From Pinguiococcus pyrenoidosus (taxonomy: Eukaryota; Sar; Pinguiophyceae; Pinguiochrysidales; Pinguiochrysidaceae), in contig JAAMXY010000309.1 of the NCBI GenBank assembly GCA_019677205.1, positions 1-18,553 on the forward strand: a stretch of DNA of 18,553 nucleotides. The letters run 5' to 3'. Of this stretch, positions 17,334-18,553 are shown in pieces; positions within the stretch are counted from its first letter, which is position 1, and every line of letters begins with the position of its first letter. The notes beneath the pieces were generated by a model. It ran no database searches, was not told the DNA's origin, and saw only the letters and a program-made list of their open reading frames with translations. The translations under genes were made by a program, and so were the position numbers.

Positions 17334-18553
17334 CTACAACTCATGCGTGATTGTCTTGATCACATCTTTGGTGAAGAGTCTCGAGTCCTTCTCAGCACTG
17401 CTTCGGCGCTTGCTCAGGGCTCGGAAAAAGCTGAAATGCGACCCGGCAGCCTTCCGGCCGCTTGCGCTCCTCCCGAGCGGCTCCCGCACGTCACATTCCC
17501 GGACGTCGCTGCCTTCCTCCTGGACGGTCCAAGGACTGGCGGCAGCGCCTTCCGCTGGATCGCCATCTGCCCTCCGCGGGCTCAACTTTCTGGCAGGTGA
17601 CCGCGGCATCAAGTCCTCCAGCAGCTCTTTGGAGTCCTTCTCCACGCCCTCGGGATGCTCGGGGCTGACGAATCGGAAGACGACTCCGCTCAGCTCGACG
17701 CCGTTGCGCTGCAAGTGCAACAAAAACTTCAGCGTCTCGCGCTTGCCGGGCTTGTAGTGCCCGGACTTGTTGTTGATCTCCGTCAACCTCCCGTTCTGGA
17801 CTCGAAACTCTCCCGCAAAGTCCACCGGAGCCCCGGCGAAGAGGCTGGAGTGGTGGAAGCGATTCGTGACGTGGTCCGCAACGAAGATGCCTTCGTCTTC
17901 GCGGAATACGCAAATGGCGTAGCCCGGTCCCGTCACTTTCCACATCGTCTTGTACTTCTTCGTATCCAGAAGCTTGCGGGTCTCCAGGCTCAGATTGACG
18001 AGGTAGAACCGGCCGTTCGAAATGGTCGTCCTGTAAATATCGCGCTGCTCCGGCGTCGTCAGATACGTGATGGTGGTCTGCTCCGGCACGCCGTTGCCAA
18101 TTCCCTCCTTGATCATGTCTTCCACGGCCCGAGGATTGGACTCGGCGAGTTCCACAATATCCTTGTGGCGCAGGATGCGGAGGTAGAGGAAGTGCTGGAA
18201 GCTCATGGGGTCGCCGGTCTCCCTCCGCTGCTTCTCCCACAGATCGTAGTACGGCTTCTGAAACATCGCCGGGATCGGAATGGGCGCGCCGTACTTCTCC
18301 AACTGGTACTCGCGCTGCAGGCTGCGCTGCTCGTCGGCGTGGGAGCCGTCATCGTCGTCCTTGCCCTCCGCGTGAATGCGCTCGACCATTCTCTCGGGTG
18401 GCAGCGCCTAGGCGAAGCGAATCGGGAACGGGGTTTGAGCGCACGATGTGGGTGCAAGACGCCACGACTCACGATGGTCCACAGGGAGGTGCCCTACCTT
18501 GTACATGTCCATGACGAACTCGAGCCAGATCTGCGAGTTCCGTGCGCGCTGCC
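17334..18553 (-). CDS. Uncharacterised protein with FHHSS...SGHYKPG domain (5' partial)
   Basis: Two exons are visible: 18553-18498 (cut by the window edge; ends FVMDMYK) and 18407-17334, joined in phase 0 across a 90-nt intron (gtaggg...cgcctag). The resulting junction reads MDMYK-ALPPERMVERIH. Numbering from the Met at 18389, residues 1-130 are charged and probably helical. Residues about 125-240 form a compact, strand-rich domain with GRFYLVNL, WKVTGPGYAICV, FHHSSLFAG (178-186), AGEFRVQNGRL and NNKSGHYKPG (207-215). Similar HHSS...SGHY segments occur in unassigned proteins of protists and bacteria, as far as I recall; I know no function. The last 90 residues are Ser/Arg/Pro-rich and look disordered (RSPARKLSPRR). 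The true N-terminus, and any other domain in it, is outside the window. The Met at 18389 is internal, not the start. Confidence 0.75.

Overview
The window is nuclear DNA from a GC-rich eukaryotic microalga. All seven genes have eukaryotic products, five are split by short GT-AG introns (57-186 nt), and one encodes phytoene desaturase. That enzyme starts with a signal peptide ending in a Phe-Ala-Pro step and a basic, Ser/Arg/Ala-rich stretch. This is the two-part leader expected for a complex plastid of red-algal ancestry, so a stramenopile (ochrophyte), cryptophyte or similar lineage is most likely. The exact group cannot be told from this sequence alone.

Layout, left to right: (1) CTR9, a PAF1-complex TPR subunit, + strand, 5' end outside the window, one exon of more than 3.1 kb. 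(2) Converging on it, the seven-exon phytoene desaturase gene on the - strand, with a 19-nt exon. (3) Divergent from it, a two-exon METTL13/EEF1AKMT4-like methyltransferase on +. (4) Converging on that, a coiled-coil protein gene on -, whose last exon I extend past the first apparent stop. (5) Divergent from it, a 1867-residue intronless KMT2/MLL/Trithorax-type histone methyltransferase on +, with Tudor-like, PWWP, interrupted PHD, bromodomain, two PHDs, extended PHD, FYRN, FYRC, WDR5-binding (Win-like) motif, SET and post-SET. (6) After a minisatellite block, a two-exon NSE1-like Smc5/6 subunit on -, which ends just before the RING domain. (7) A - strand gene of unknown function, cut by the right edge.

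Three of the seven genes act on chromatin: CTR9 (the PAF1 complex promotes COMPASS H3K4 methylation), the KMT2 enzyme and NSE1. The strongest unusual signals are the KMT2 PHD finger whose zinc-ligand pairs lie about 260 residues apart, the rearranged PHD/bromodomain order with a conserved Win-like motif, and the RING-less NSE1 beside fresh tandem repeats. No mobile element, CRISPR array, tRNA or rRNA was seen. Splice models were built by hand from reading frame, splice sites and family similarity, and have no transcript support here.
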